A stretch of 64,000 nt of DNA, from assembly GCF_014762705.1 (NCBI RefSeq), contig NZ_JABURL010000023.1, positions 62,001 through 126,000 of the forward strand. Reading direction: 5' to 3'. This DNA is from Cyclobacterium sp. Lineage in GTDB: Bacteria > Bacteroidota > Bacteroidia > Cytophagales > Cyclobacteriaceae. Under the pieces are notes generated by a model that did not search any database, had not been told where the DNA came from, and was given only the letters and a program-made list of their open reading frames with translations. The position numbers and the translations under genes were made by a program. Position 1 is the stretch's first letter. Each line of letters opens with the position of its first letter. Positions 42,918-52,700 of the stretch are shown piece after piece.

Positions 42918-43090
42918 GGGTAAATTTTTTGGTTTATATCAATGAGACGAGGGATTTGGTCCGTCTGTTGAGGCAGGGAGTAATTTTTTGGTTTTTTCTT
43001 CGGGTAATTTTCTTTTTCCGCCTTAACATCTTTTCACAAAGTAAAATTTCTCATCAGGCAACGCCTGCCTAACTTATCGGGTTCCAACTT

Positions 43091-43660
43091 TTGAAACCAC
43101 AAAGCATCATTTTGGAAGAGCTGCAAATCATATCTGGTTGTTTGAAAAAAGATCCTGTCGCCCAAAGATCACTCTTTGACAAATACTATCTGAGGACCTA
43201 CCGGATAGCCATGAGGTATCTGGGCAATCACCATGATACAGAAGACGTGCTATCTATGGCCTACACCAGGATATTTCGCCGTATCCAACAGTTAGAATAC
43301 CGGGGGGAAGGCAGCCTTTTAAAATGGGTTACCACCATCGTGATCCATGAAGCATTGCGCTTTTTGGAAAATAAAAAGCAGGTCATTTTCCAGGAAGACG
43401 AATCCCTTTTGATGAAAAGTGCCGCTTTACCTGCACCAATTGATGTACTGGACCTGGAAGAAGTTGCCAGGGTCCTGGATGATATGCCAAAAGGTTATCG
43501 CACGGTGTTCAATCTCTTTGCGATTGAAGGCTATTCCCACAAGGAGATCGCAGATATGCTCCAAATCAGTGAAAACACCTCCAAGTCACAACTCAGCAAG
43601 GCAAGAAATTACATGATACAAAAACTAAAAAACACCATGCCATGTCACAACGGGAAATAG
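43091..43660 (+). CDS. RNA polymerase sigma factor, ECF type
   Basis: A 189-residue ECF sigma factor. Region 2 is LFDKYYLRTYRIAMRYLGN with DTEDVLSMAYTRIF and LLKWVTTIVIHEALRFL; region 4 is MPKGYRTVFNLFAIEGYSHKEIADML plus the recognition helix SENTSKSQLSKAR. The start is TTG 43091, since an in-frame stop lies 21 bases upstream and no ATG comes before the essential region 2; a weak TTG start suits a tightly limited regulator. The gene overlaps the next gene by 19 bases, which codes for a membrane protein likely to be its anti-sigma partner. Targets cannot be read here. Confidence 0.92.
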   Translation: MKPQSIILEELQIISGCLKKDPVAQRSLFDKYYLRTYRIAMRYLGNHHDTEDVLSMAYTRIFRRIQQLEYRGEGSLLKWVTTIVIHEALRFLENKKQVIFQEDESLLMKSAALPAPIDVLDLEEVARVLDDMPKGYRTVFNLFAIEGYSHKEIADMLQISENTSKSQLSKARNYMIQKLKNTMPCHNGK

Positions 43661-44298
43661 ATCAAAGGATTAGGAAAGAGATGCGGCATAAAGCCACAAT
43701 AGATGAAGTTCATGCTTTGGAGGCCAAGGAAAGGGTCTGGTTAAATATCAAAAGGGAAAAACGCCACATTCCCTGGGGTTTGATTTCCGCTCTGGCAGCG
43801 TCTTTTTTGCTTTTACTGGGTTGTGGCCTACTTTTTCTTCAACTCCAAAAACAGAAGCAGCAATTGAATACCATGGCAGCTCAAATTGATTCGCTTAAAC
43901 TGCAAAAAGCCATTGCAGCAAAAAAAGCCCTGCGAGAGGAATTGCCCACCTGTTTTCAGGAGCAAGGACAAGCAACTGCCCCGGTGAACCTTAAACAAGA
44001 ACTAGCGAAGCAGCAGGAGCATAGGGCCAAAGATGCTGAAACACAGCATTTGATAACTAAAGCAAGACCAGAGCCTGTTGCAAGTAAATCCCAACTGCCA
44101 GCTGAAATTCCTGTTCCGGATATAAGCTTCCCATTGCTGGATATGAGCAGTGCAGTGCCAACTTCTCCGGTTTCAAAGGAATTAGTAGCTGAAGAAACCA
44201 GAGATAATCGACCAAAAAATAAATTAAAGATTAGGTTGGGAAACAAAGCCCATTTACCAGCCAAAAACGAGTCTCTGGCTTTACATATCAAACTATAA
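43642..44298 (+). CDS. Single-span membrane protein, probable anti-sigma factor
   Basis: 218 residues: a basic/acidic cytoplasmic N-terminus of 45 residues (REIDQRIRKEMRHKATID), one helix at about 46-67 (GLISALAASFLLLLGCGLLF), and a periplasmic part that starts with a coiled coil (QLQKQKQQLNTMAAQIDSLK) and continues as low-complexity, Pro- and Glu-rich sequence. It shares 19 bases with the sigma-factor gene. Size, topology and coupling all fit an anti-sigma factor, but I see no recognised zinc anti-sigma (HxxxCxxC) or FecR motif, so the role is inferred from position. The next gene, a secreted barrel-like protein, starts 26 bases later. Confidence 0.72.
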   Translation: MSQREIDQRIRKEMRHKATIDEVHALEAKERVWLNIKREKRHIPWGLISALAASFLLLLGCGLLFLQLQKQKQQLNTMAAQIDSLKLQKAIAAKKALREELPTCFQEQGQATAPVNLKQELAKQQEHRAKDAETQHLITKARPEPVASKSQLPAEIPVPDISFPLLDMSSAVPTSPVSKELVAEETRDNRPKNKLKIRLGNKAHLPAKNESLALHIKL

Positions 44299-44324
44299 AT
44301 CGACATTGTCTAACCATAATCACC

Positions 44325-45302
44325 ATGAAAAAAACAAAATATTACCTGATCACCATGCTTTCGGTACTCTTTTTCCATACCGCTTTGGCCCAGGATGCCG
44401 AATTGTTGAGAGACAGCATACATTATAAAGGGGATGAAAATGTAGACCTATTAATACTCACCAGGGACTACCACAAGCTGCAACAAAATGAAACCCTGAA
44501 CAAAGTGCTGGATGCTTTTCAGGCCGACCTGCAGGAAATCCAGGTAGACCTGCCTGCGGGAAAACCCTTTGTGATTGACTATTGGCACCGGGAAAAAATC
44601 GAAATTCAAGAAAACACCAGGATAAAAAGCTACCAAATTTCCAGGGAGCAAGGCCTGGAAGAAAAATTTCTAAACCAGGTGAACATTCATGATGCGGACA
44701 GTGGCACGGAGGTCATTATCAGCTTCAATGATATAAAGGAGCTGTTGAAAGCAGACCTTTCCTTCATTGGGGAATCCATCAGCAAAGAATTACCAGTCAA
44801 ACACCGGTTTTTACGCAGCCTGGAATACCAGCAGGATACCTCCTCCAGGGGTCTCAAGTTAACGCAAGACCGTTTTACCGGTTATATGGACATGCTGAGC
44901 CTTAAAGCTGGGGTTGGAGCCAATGTATTTCAAAACCGCTTGCTTACCGATATCTCCGGGGAGATTGGCCTGCACCTGAATCAAAAAGGCATCCTAAAAG
45001 ACCAATTCTACATTTCCAATAACCTGCTCTTTTCCTTTGATGTGGACAGATCCCTGGTGACCAATAATTTTACCAATATCGGTTACCGCAGGAATTTTTC
45101 CAATCAACGGGACAAACCCAATTGGCTGGGTGTGGAATTTGGCATGTTGACTAAACGATCCGGTGATATATTTAAGCCCAACACCTTGCGACTGGGGGTG
45201 AACTGGGAGATAGGCAAAAATATCAGTGTCAGTCCTCAGCTGTATTTCAATGGCTTTTTCAAGCAGGTCAGTCCGGGATTTCGGGTAGGGATTGGGTTTT
45301 AA
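44325..45302 (+). CDS. Secreted, probable outer-membrane barrel protein of a sigma-factor operon
   Basis: A 325-residue exported protein with signal peptide MKKTKYYLITMLSVLFFHTALAQ (ending A-Q). The first half is mixed helical (YHKLQQNETLNKVLDAFQAD). The second half (from about residue 190) has strand-like segments with Gly turns: SLKAGVGANVFQNRLL, DISGEIGLHLNQKG, NWLGVEFGMLTKRSG, NTLRLGVNWEIG, and the end PGFRVGIGF, with the C-terminal Phe expected for an outer-membrane protein. It is the third gene of the sigma/anti-sigma operon, so it may report on the envelope or be its output. I do not recognise the family. Confidence 0.72.
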   Translation: MKKTKYYLITMLSVLFFHTALAQDAELLRDSIHYKGDENVDLLILTRDYHKLQQNETLNKVLDAFQADLQEIQVDLPAGKPFVIDYWHREKIEIQENTRIKSYQISREQGLEEKFLNQVNIHDADSGTEVIISFNDIKELLKADLSFIGESISKELPVKHRFLRSLEYQQDTSSRGLKLTQDRFTGYMDMLSLKAGVGANVFQNRLLTDISGEIGLHLNQKGILKDQFYISNNLLFSFDVDRSLVTNNFTNIGYRRNFSNQRDKPNWLGVEFGMLTKRSGDIFKPNTLRLGVNWEIGKNISVSPQLYFNGFFKQVSPGFRVGIGF

Positions 45303-45369
45303 TGCTCGCTGAAAACCCATAAACCTTTGAGCATTTGTGTGTGGCCTTTACCCGAGACATGTTGAAAGA

Positions 45370-45462
45370 CTACTTTTTGCCAGGATAAAAGCCGTTTTCC
45401 TCGCAGTATCGCTGTGCTTTTATCCCAGCTTCAGCATAAGGCTTTATCTTGGTTTTTGGCAT
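45370..45462 (-). CDS. Very short reading frame after the acetyltransferase gene (doubtful)
   Basis: A 30-codon frame (MPKTKIKPYAEAGIKAQRY, ending GFYPGKK) downstream of the acetyltransferase on the same strand. Codon use and composition look like protein-coding sequence, and the same frame stays open upstream well into the end of the acetyltransferase gene. No good ribosome site precedes the ATG. It may be a small protein, a C-terminal relic or chance. The rest of the 243-base gap (45303-45545) shows an AATGCTC/GAGCATT inverted repeat near 45303-45335 only. Confidence 0.2.
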   Translation of the reverse strand: MPKTKIKPYAEAGIKAQRYCEENGFYPGKK

Positions 45463-45545
45463 TATTTTGATCGGTGAAATCAGATTTTGCAAGGTATTAT
45501 TCGGTTGCGCTAAAGGGGGAAGGGTACTGTAGCTTGGCCATGGTT

Positions 45546-45989
45546 TTACAAAACATAAGTAAAGTGCCGCACATCTTCCTCCGAAGTGACCGGAGTGGAC
45601 CGGTAAAAATCCAGCGCATATTTGTCTATCGTTTCGGCCTGAACAAACACTTCATCATATCCGGCAGCTTTACAAAAATCCAAAACGGCATACATTAATT
45701 TTCTTCCTACCCCTTTTCTTTGGTGCCCAACCGAAACGGCAAGGTCATACACATAGCCTTGCTGTTTTTCGGAATAGTATTTATCCAGTGTGTAAGCCGT
45801 CAGCCCCCCGATGATCTTCCCTTCCCATTCTGCCACAAAAACCATGAATCCTGGTTTTTGCAATATTTTTTTAAGGTAATCTAAAGAGGGCAATTGAAAA
45901 TTCCCCATTTCGAAGACCTCTTTAAAGTTTTGAATAAGGGTCTTAAAATCACCGGCATCCGAGTGAGAAAGTTTTTTGATGGTTACCAT
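45546..45989 (-). CDS. GNAT acetyltransferase resembling AAC(3)-I
   Basis: A 147-residue GNAT enzyme. The acetyl-CoA loop is in VYDLAVSVGHQRKGVGRKLM (the R/QxxGxG/A motif as QRKGVGR). Several segments agree with aminoglycoside 3-N-acetyltransferase type I: FEMGNFQLPSLDYLKKIL, FVAEWEGKIIGGLTAYTLDK, DEVFVQAETIDKYALDFYRS and the end EDVRHFTYVL compare well with AAC(3)-Ia 'YIYDLAVS..HRRQGIA', 'VYVQADYGDDPAVALY' and 'EVMHFDI'. Length is normal for the group (about 150). Whether aminoglycosides are real substrates is unknown. No resistance island, integron or transposon surrounds it, so it looks like a resident gene. Confidence 0.87.
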   Translation of the reverse strand: MVTIKKLSHSDAGDFKTLIQNFKEVFEMGNFQLPSLDYLKKILQKPGFMVFVAEWEGKIIGGLTAYTLDKYYSEKQQGYVYDLAVSVGHQRKGVGRKLMYAVLDFCKAAGYDEVFVQAETIDKYALDFYRSTPVTSEEDVRHFTYVL

Positions 45990-46032
45990 GATGGAGATTG
46001 TAAATGTTTACTATAAAAATAAAATTTTTTTC

Positions 46033-46072
46033 AAAAAAATGGATCCTGACCGAATAAATAGGCAGGATCCAT
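46033..46072 (-). terminator. Intrinsic terminator of the lipoprotein gene
   Basis: On the minus strand ATGGATCCTG pairs perfectly with CAGGATCCAT over a 14-base loop, followed by T7. It lies 38 bases past the stop of the gene at 46111-46611. Confidence 0.86.
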
Positions 46073-46110
46073 GTTTCCTGGCTTGAGGAGAATCCAGGTA
46101 ATGAAACACC

Positions 46111-46611
46111 TTATTTTCTCCGCTCAAAGAATTTATCCGGTACAATCACATCCCCACCTTCTATGCCCCCGGGGATAAAGAAAGTATTGCCATTATCCCG
46201 AATTTCGAACCGCAGTGGATATCCACTGTTTGGTTCTACAAAGCCCTTGTCGAGTTCTTCTTTGGAATAGAATTGTTTTTCTGCGCCATAAGGCTTGTGA
46301 AGGAAATCGGTGCGTGCCAATCTGATCAGATTTTCTTCAGAACCTGCAGTAAAAGTTCCCCTTTCCAGGAAATTGAACCCTAAGTCAAGGTCACTGTCTT
46401 TCTCTCGCAGGGTGGAGCTGTAAGTATAAGTTCCGTCAGCATTGAATTGAAAAGAGGTAACATAGTCCAGTTTAAGGTAATCATTAAAACCTACCATTTC
46501 CCAGGTACCCAATACTGTTGAAGGAAAGGGCGGTAATGTATCCTCCTCATTTTGACAGGAACTGAAAATCAACAGAATCAGTAGAAGTGGGAGCGTAAAG
46601 TGTTTTTTCAT
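46111..46611 (-). CDS. Small lipoprotein, lipocalin-like
   Basis: A 166-residue lipoprotein when started at ATG 46611: MKKHFTLPLLLILLIFSSC gives Cys19. The mature protein opens with QNEEDTLPPFP and then VLGTWEMVGFNDYLKLD, TSFQFNADGTYTYSSTL and FLERGTFTAGSEENLIRL. This 'GtW....f....F..dGty' pattern is that of lipocalin-like domains in Bacteroidota, similar in plan to the lipoprotein at 42504 but not clearly homologous. The frame stays open 26 codons upstream, which would hide the signal peptide and is rejected. It has a private terminator. Function unknown. Confidence 0.75.
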   Translation of the reverse strand: MKKHFTLPLLLILLIFSSCQNEEDTLPPFPSTVLGTWEMVGFNDYLKLDYVTSFQFNADGTYTYSSTLREKDSDLDLGFNFLERGTFTAGSEENLIRLARTDFLHKPYGAEKQFYSKEELDKGFVEPNSGYPLRFEIRDNGNTFFIPGGIEGGDVIVPDKFFERRK

Positions 46612-46843
46612 AGAGTTTTTGAGTTTCCTTTTTTTACGAAAATAAGTTAAATTTAGTTTTCCCTTTTTGTGTTTATGAAAAAGTGCCAAATAGCCTTATC
46701 CTGTTTATTTAGAAAAGGTTATTGTAATTCGATTTAGTTTTTAGCATTAAAACATTTGGTTTATTAAATTTTTATTGAAATATTAAAATGTTATCGTATT
46801 TCCAGCTTCCTAATCAACTTCTTATTCCTCAAAAACATTTACC

Positions 46844-47818
46844 ATGAATTACAGAAAATTTGGAGAAACTGACTTGAGTGTAAGTGAAATAGGCTTTGGA
46901 ACCTGGGCTATTGGAGGTCCGGCCATGGCGGGAGATATCCCAATAGGCTGGGGACAAGTAGATGATGCCAGTTCTATAAAAGCATTGCAAACCGCAAGGG
47001 ACAGGGGTATCAATTTTTTTGACACGGCTGACTTTTATGGACTGGGGCATTCAGAGGAACTGATAGGTAAGGTGTTTTCCAATGACCCGGAAGTAGTTTT
47101 GGCCTCCAAGGTGGGGCACCGGATAGATGGTAATGGCAATATATACATGGATTATTCCAAAAAGCACATTTTAGCCTCTTGCGAGGGCAGCTTAAAGCGG
47201 CTCAGAAGGGAGACCATCGATTTTTACCAATTGCATACTGCTAAAGTAGCTGATTTGGAGAATGCTGAGTGCATTGAAGCATTGGAACAATTAAAAACGG
47301 AAGGTAAAATACGCCATTGGGGAGTTTCTCTGAATACTTTTGACCCCCAACCCGAAGCGGCTTATCTGCTTGGAAAGGGTTTGGGCCAGGGCTTTCAACT
47401 GGTGCTGAATATTTTAAACCAGGAAGCTTTGCCCGTTGTGGCAAATTCTGCCCGGTCAGCTTATGGGGTGATTGCCAGAATGCCTTTTCAATTTGGCTTG
47501 CTTACCGGGAAATTTACTAAAGCAACCCGTTTTTCTGAGGACGACCACCGAAGGTTCAGGCTCCCCCCTGATTTGTTGGGAAAATATTTGGATGTACTGG
47601 ATCAGGTATGGCCGCTGGCAGAAAAATATGGGATCAGCCCGGGACAGTTGGCCTTGAGTTTTGTGCTTGGTTTTGAGGGGGTATCCACTGTGATACCTGG
47701 AATCAGAACCCCCGAGCAAGCCATTCAGAATACCACAGGCACGGTGAAGTTAAGAGGTGAAGACCGGGCCTATTTACAGTCTCTTTACCTGTCCCATTTC
47801 AAAGCACTTTTGTTCTAA
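46844..47818 (+). CDS. Aldo/keto reductase
   Basis: A 324-residue NADPH-dependent reductase of the aldo/keto reductase superfamily (TIM barrel). The opening MNYRKFGETDLSVSEIGFGTWAIGG, then GINFFDTADFYGLGHSEELIG (catalytic Asp and Tyr), then VVLASKVGHRIDG (catalytic Lys), and a FYQLHTAKVAD segment with the catalytic His position are standard. GVIARMPFQFGLLTGKF and STVIPGIRTPEQA form the cofactor end. The closest type is the general YghZ/Tas/aryl-alcohol group. The substrate is unknown. Monocistronic as far as can be seen. Confidence 0.92.
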   Translation: MNYRKFGETDLSVSEIGFGTWAIGGPAMAGDIPIGWGQVDDASSIKALQTARDRGINFFDTADFYGLGHSEELIGKVFSNDPEVVLASKVGHRIDGNGNIYMDYSKKHILASCEGSLKRLRRETIDFYQLHTAKVADLENAECIEALEQLKTEGKIRHWGVSLNTFDPQPEAAYLLGKGLGQGFQLVLNILNQEALPVVANSARSAYGVIARMPFQFGLLTGKFTKATRFSEDDHRRFRLPPDLLGKYLDVLDQVWPLAEKYGISPGQLALSFVLGFEGVSTVIPGIRTPEQAIQNTTGTVKLRGEDRAYLQSLYLSHFKALLF

Positions 47819-48020
47819 AATTGGTTTGCAGGAGGCATCAATTTTATATCTTTATTCAGAAATCTGAAATGCGGTCTTTCGGACAAAATACCGTTCGATA
47901 CCGGACCCTAAAAAGGGGTAGTTCTATTTAAAACAACTCTGGGATTGCAAAAAGAGCGTTTCGAATTCCTGGCATTCAATTGGATCAGATAAAGTCAATA
48001 CCACCATTAAAATTCAAATC

Positions 48021-48215
48021 ATGAGCGCATTTACCGGACTGGTGCTTTGGGCCATTCTCTTTGTTCTTTGCTGGCCCATCGCCATTTTGTTGTTATTCCT
48101 ATACCCACTAATCTGGCTGATCCTGCTCCCATTTCGGCTTTTGGGCTTCGGAGTCACCCTTACCTTATCTATGATATTTGCTTTGTTTATGTTGCCATTT
48201 TCACTGATGCGCTGA
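48021..48215 (+). CDS. Small hydrophobic membrane protein
   Basis: A 64-residue protein consisting of two long hydrophobic segments (about 5-40 and 42-60) with tryptophans and prolines (FVLCWPIAILLLFLYPLIWL). There is no signal peptide cleavage site. Its stop lies inside the 3' end of the convergent symporter gene, with 15 bases shared. I believe similar short proteins occur beside symporter genes in Cytophagales, but that is from memory. The 202 bases upstream (47819-48020) hold no other gene. Function unknown; a real gene seems more likely than not. Confidence 0.6.
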   Translation: MSAFTGLVLWAILFVLCWPIAILLLFLYPLIWLILLPFRLLGFGVTLTLSMIFALFMLPFSLMR

Positions 48216-49688
48216 CCGGGGATTTTTGGAAACAATTAATAAGCCCAGATAGGTGATGGCAGCATTGACCAAAAGGATTTCAAAACCGAACTGAAAACCA
48301 TTGAACCAGGAGGCGGCGTTCCAATCGATCACAAATGAAAGTGCTGGACTGAGCAGGCAAATGTAAGGCACCCAACGATCCCTGATATTCAGGTTATTGG
48401 TCAGGCCGAAAGCAAAGAGCCCCAGTAATGGTCCATAGGTAAAGCCTGCAGCTTTGAATACCGCACTTACCACACTTCTGTCATTGACTTCATTGAAAAC
48501 CACGATGGTAAGGAATACCAAAAAGGTAAAGCCGATATGTATCCACCTTCTGGTTTGGTCCTGGTTGATATTATTTTTGGCTGGAAGGTTTACGATATCT
48601 ATACAAAAGGAAGTGGTCAGTGCGGTCAAAGCAGAATCTGCACTTGAAAAGGCTGCTGCCGTTATACCCAATAAAAAGACCACTCCTGCCAGGGTACCAA
48701 AATGATTCAGTGCCAGAGTAGGGAAAAGCTCGTCAGTGGCTTCAGGTAGTGCCAGACCATTTACACCTGCGTAGTGGTAAAGCAAAATGCCCAGGGCCAG
48801 GAAAAGCAGGTTGGAAAGAAAAAAGCTGATAGCAAACCAAAAGATATTTTTCTGGGCCTCCCCCTTATTTCGGCAAGTAAGGTTTTTTTGCATCACATTT
48901 TGGTCAAGTCCGTTCATGGCAATGGTAATAAATACCCCTCCGGCAAACATTTTGAAAAAGTTCTGACTGGTATTGCCTTCCCAGACAAAGATTTTGGACA
49001 GGTCGCTTTCTCCGATGATGGAAAGAATTTCACCTCCACTTTTCCCCAGTTGGTTGCCGATTACGATTATGGTTATAATAACCGCTAATAGCAGGAAGGC
49101 GGTCTGCAGCGTGTCTGTCCAGACAATGGTTTTGATACCACTTTTATAGGTATATAACCAAATCAGGACCATGGTCGTGAAAACCGAGGCATAAAAGGGT
49201 ATACCAAAAGCGTCGAAAAAGGCAATCTGTAAGACGGTAGCCGCAAGGAATAAGCGAAAGGAGGCGCCAATAGTCTGTGAAATAAGGAAAATCGTTGCCC
49301 CTGAAAGGTAGGTTTTTTGGCCAAACCTACTTTTCAAGTATTCGTAAATGGAAATCAGGTTCAGTTTATAAAATAACGGAATCAGTACCAGGGCAATCAA
49401 GGCATAACCCACCATGTTGCCCATTACGAATTGCAGGTAGGCCCAATTGGTATTGCCCACTTCACCAGGAACTGAAATAAAGGTAACACCTGATAGAGAT
49501 GCGCCAACCATGCCAAAGGCCACCAAAAACCAGGGAGACTCCCTGTTGCCGGTGTAGAACGTAAGGCTGTCTGATTTCAGGGAAGTCAGGTAACTGATCA
49601 GTAGTAAAAGTGCAAAATATCCTGCGATGACACCAAAAACCAACAGTGGACTCATATTTTCCTTATTGAAGTGAAAATTAACTTCCAA
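48201..49688 (-). CDS. Sodium:solute symporter (SSS family)
   Basis: A 495-residue permease with about 13 helices. SSS features are FYTGNRESPWFLVAFGMVGASLSGVTFIS at the start (helices 1-2 with the Na+-site Ser/Thr), WAYLQFVMGNMVGYAL, YLKSRFGQKTYLSGA, and the conserved GITAAAFSSADSALTALTTS, whose serines form the second part of the Na+ site. It lies back to back with the GH3-beta-lactamase gene with 64-79 bases between. That neighbour suggests transport of an amino sugar or muropeptide breakdown product; this is inference from context, as SSS substrates cannot be read from sequence. Confidence 0.92.
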   Translation of the reverse strand: MEVNFHFNKENMSPLLVFGVIAGYFALLLLISYLTSLKSDSLTFYTGNRESPWFLVAFGMVGASLSGVTFISVPGEVGNTNWAYLQFVMGNMVGYALIALVLIPLFYKLNLISIYEYLKSRFGQKTYLSGATIFLISQTIGASFRLFLAATVLQIAFFDAFGIPFYASVFTTMVLIWLYTYKSGIKTIVWTDTLQTAFLLLAVIITIIVIGNQLGKSGGEILSIIGESDLSKIFVWEGNTSQNFFKMFAGGVFITIAMNGLDQNVMQKNLTCRNKGEAQKNIFWFAISFFLSNLLFLALGILLYHYAGVNGLALPEATDELFPTLALNHFGTLAGVVFLLGITAAAFSSADSALTALTTSFCIDIVNLPAKNNINQDQTRRWIHIGFTFLVFLTIVVFNEVNDRSVVSAVFKAAGFTYGPLLGLFAFGLTNNLNIRDRWVPYICLLSPALSFVIDWNAASWFNGFQFGFEILLVNAAITYLGLLIVSKNPRSAHQ

Positions 49689-49767
49689 TGATAGGCAATT
49701 TCTTTAAATCATTTAAACGGGAAGCAACAAAATTGGTATCTTTCCGGTCAATTTGACGGTATTCGTA

Positions 49768-52700
49768 ATGATGATAAAAAATTTAAACGTAAAAGAGTTA
49801 ATTCCTTGTCCCATTTCGGTTTTTAAGGGTAAAGGTGAGCTAATTTTTATAAAAAGAATACTACTTTTAATGGCATTTTTTTTACAAACGGTTTCACTGC
49901 TTATGGCCCAAGAGCAGGCTCCTCCTTTTTTGGATGAAAAATATCAGCCATGGGCAGATTCAGTTTTGGCCACCCTCAGTCCAGAAGAGCGTATAGCCCA
50001 GTTGATCATGATTCCTGCTTATTCCAACAAGGATCAGGTTCATGTGGATTCCATATCCGGATTGGTACGTAAATATGGGGTGGGAGGCATCATTTTTTTT
50101 CAGGGCGGACCTGTCCGGCAGGCCAAGATGATCAACCGCTTTCAGGAGGAAACCAAAGTACCTTTGATGATAGGCCTGGATGGAGAGTGGGGATTGCGAA
50201 TGCGACTCGACAGTACGGTACGTTATCCTTACCAGATGGCTCTTGGAGGAATTTCGGATGAAGGCCTGCTTTATGACATGGGAAAGGAGGTAGCCCGACA
50301 GGCCAAAAGGTCTGGGATCCATGTAAATTTCGCACCTGTGGTAGACGTAAATAACAATGCCAATAATCCGGTGATAGGCTTTCGTTCTTTTGGAGAGGAG
50401 AAGGAGAATGTGGCCAGAAAATCACTGGCATACATGAAGGGCATGCAGGATCATGGGATATTGGCTTCTGCCAAACACTTCCCGGGACATGGGGATACTG
50501 ATGCAGACTCCCATTATTCCCTGCCGGTACTACATTTTTCTAAAAAGAGATTGCAGGAAACGGAATTGTATCCTTTTCAGCAATTAATGGATCAGGGATT
50601 GGGCAGCATCATGGTCGCCCATATGCATATTCCGGCACTGGATGATACGCCTGAATTGGCATCCACCTTATCCAAACCCATTGTTACTGATTTACTGAAA
50701 GAGGAAATGGGTTATGAGGGATTGGTTTTTACCGATGCCCTGAACATGCAGGCTGTGGCAGGTTTTTACTCCCCCGGTGTAGTGGATGTGAAAGCCCTTT
50801 TGGCAGGTAATGACATGCTATTGAATACCATGAATGTTCCTGCTACCATTAGAGAAGTAAAAAATGCCATGGAACGGGGAGAGATCAGCCAGGAAGAAAT
50901 AGACCAGCGGGTACTTAAAGTTCTCAAAGCTAAGGCATGGCTGGGCTTAGACAGCTTTCAACCGGTAGAAACAGATCACCTGATTGCAGATTTGAATAGC
51001 CCTAAGGCACAATTTCTCAGCAGGAAATTGACCGAAGCATCGCTTACATTGCTACGAAATGATGAAAATATCTTACCGGTAAAGGGTTTGGAGAACACCA
51101 AAATCGCATCGCTTTCTTTGGGTACCAGTCAGACCACTGATTTCCAGAAGGGTCTGGAAAGGTATGTTCCCATGGATCATTTCACCTTTCCACAGGATGG
51201 AGGCATGGAAGCCATTTACAAATTGAAGCAACAACTTTCTGATTTTCAGCTGATTCTGGTAGGAATACATGGTCTGGGAATCCGGGAGGGAGGCAATGAT
51301 TTTGGGATCAGCCCCGAAATGAGCGTTCTGCTGAGGGAACTGATGAAAAACCAGGCTGTTGTCGTCAGTGTTTTTGGGAACGTTTACAGTCTGGATAAAA
51401 TCCCCGGATTGGAAAGGGCATCCGGACTGATCGCAGCCTATCAAGAAACCCCATTGACACAGGACCTGACAGCTCAGTTAATTTTCGGAGGCATAGGAGC
51501 CAGGGGTAAATTGCCAGTAACCGTCAATGGAGCTTTTGGAATAGGGGATGGGTTGGAAACAGCAGCAGGTTTACGAATGGCCTATACCCAACCCGAAGGA
51601 GTGGGAATTTCCACAGCAGATTTGACAGGAATTGATTCCCTGATGCAGCTTGCTATCAGGGAGAAGGCTATTCCGGGGGGACAGATCTTATTGGCTAAAG
51701 GAGGAAGGGTTTTTTACCACAAGGCATTTGGCTATCATACCTATGATTCTTTGCAGGAGGTGAGCTCTGATGACCTGTATGACCTGGCATCTATTACCAA
51801 AATAAGCACTTCCCTGGCAGCATTCATGCACCTGAAAGGACTGGGTAAGTTTGATGAAAACCAGACCCTGGGCACCTATTATCCACCTGCAAGAGGGACA
51901 AATAAAGCGGATTTGAAATATACTGATATATTGACACACCAGGCCAGGTTAAGGTCCTGGATTCCTTTCTGGATGTCCACCGTCAGGAAAAATGGCAGTT
52001 TCAAATGGTATACCATGAAGTCAGACTCCTCAAGGAGGTTTCCCGTTAAAGTTGCCAATAATTTGTACATCCATCGCAAATACGACCAGAAGATTTATTC
52101 AGAGATACTCAAATCACCTTTAAATCCAGAACCAGGATATGTTTATAGTGACCTTTCTTTTATTTTAGCGCCAAAGGTGGTGGAGGCCATTACCGGAGAG
52201 GATTTTTACGATTATCTGGAACGAAATCTTTATAAGCCTCTGGGAGCTGGTACGCTGACCTTTAATCCCTATAAAAACTATCCGCTGAATCGGGTTGTTC
52301 CTACAGAGGTAGATACCGCATTTAGAAAGCAATTGTTACATGCCACGGTTCATGATGAGGGTGCAGCCATGTTGGGCGGGATCAGTGGACATGCGGGATT
52401 GTTTGGCAATGCCAACGATTTGGCCAAACTCATGCACCTCTACCTTTATGATGGAAGTTATGCCCGACAGCAGCTCATTGCTCCCGGGGTCGTATCCGCT
52501 TATTCCAGCTGTGTATATTGTGCGTCAGGAAATTACAGGGGTATGGGTTTTGACCGGCCCAATAAGCCTGGAGATCCCAACGGGAATGCTGCTCCCAGTG
52601 CACCTGCCAGTAGTTTCGGCCATTCTGGTTTTACAGGAACATATACCTGGATAGATCCTGAAAATGAAATTGTCTACGTTTTTCTGTCCAATAGGGTATA

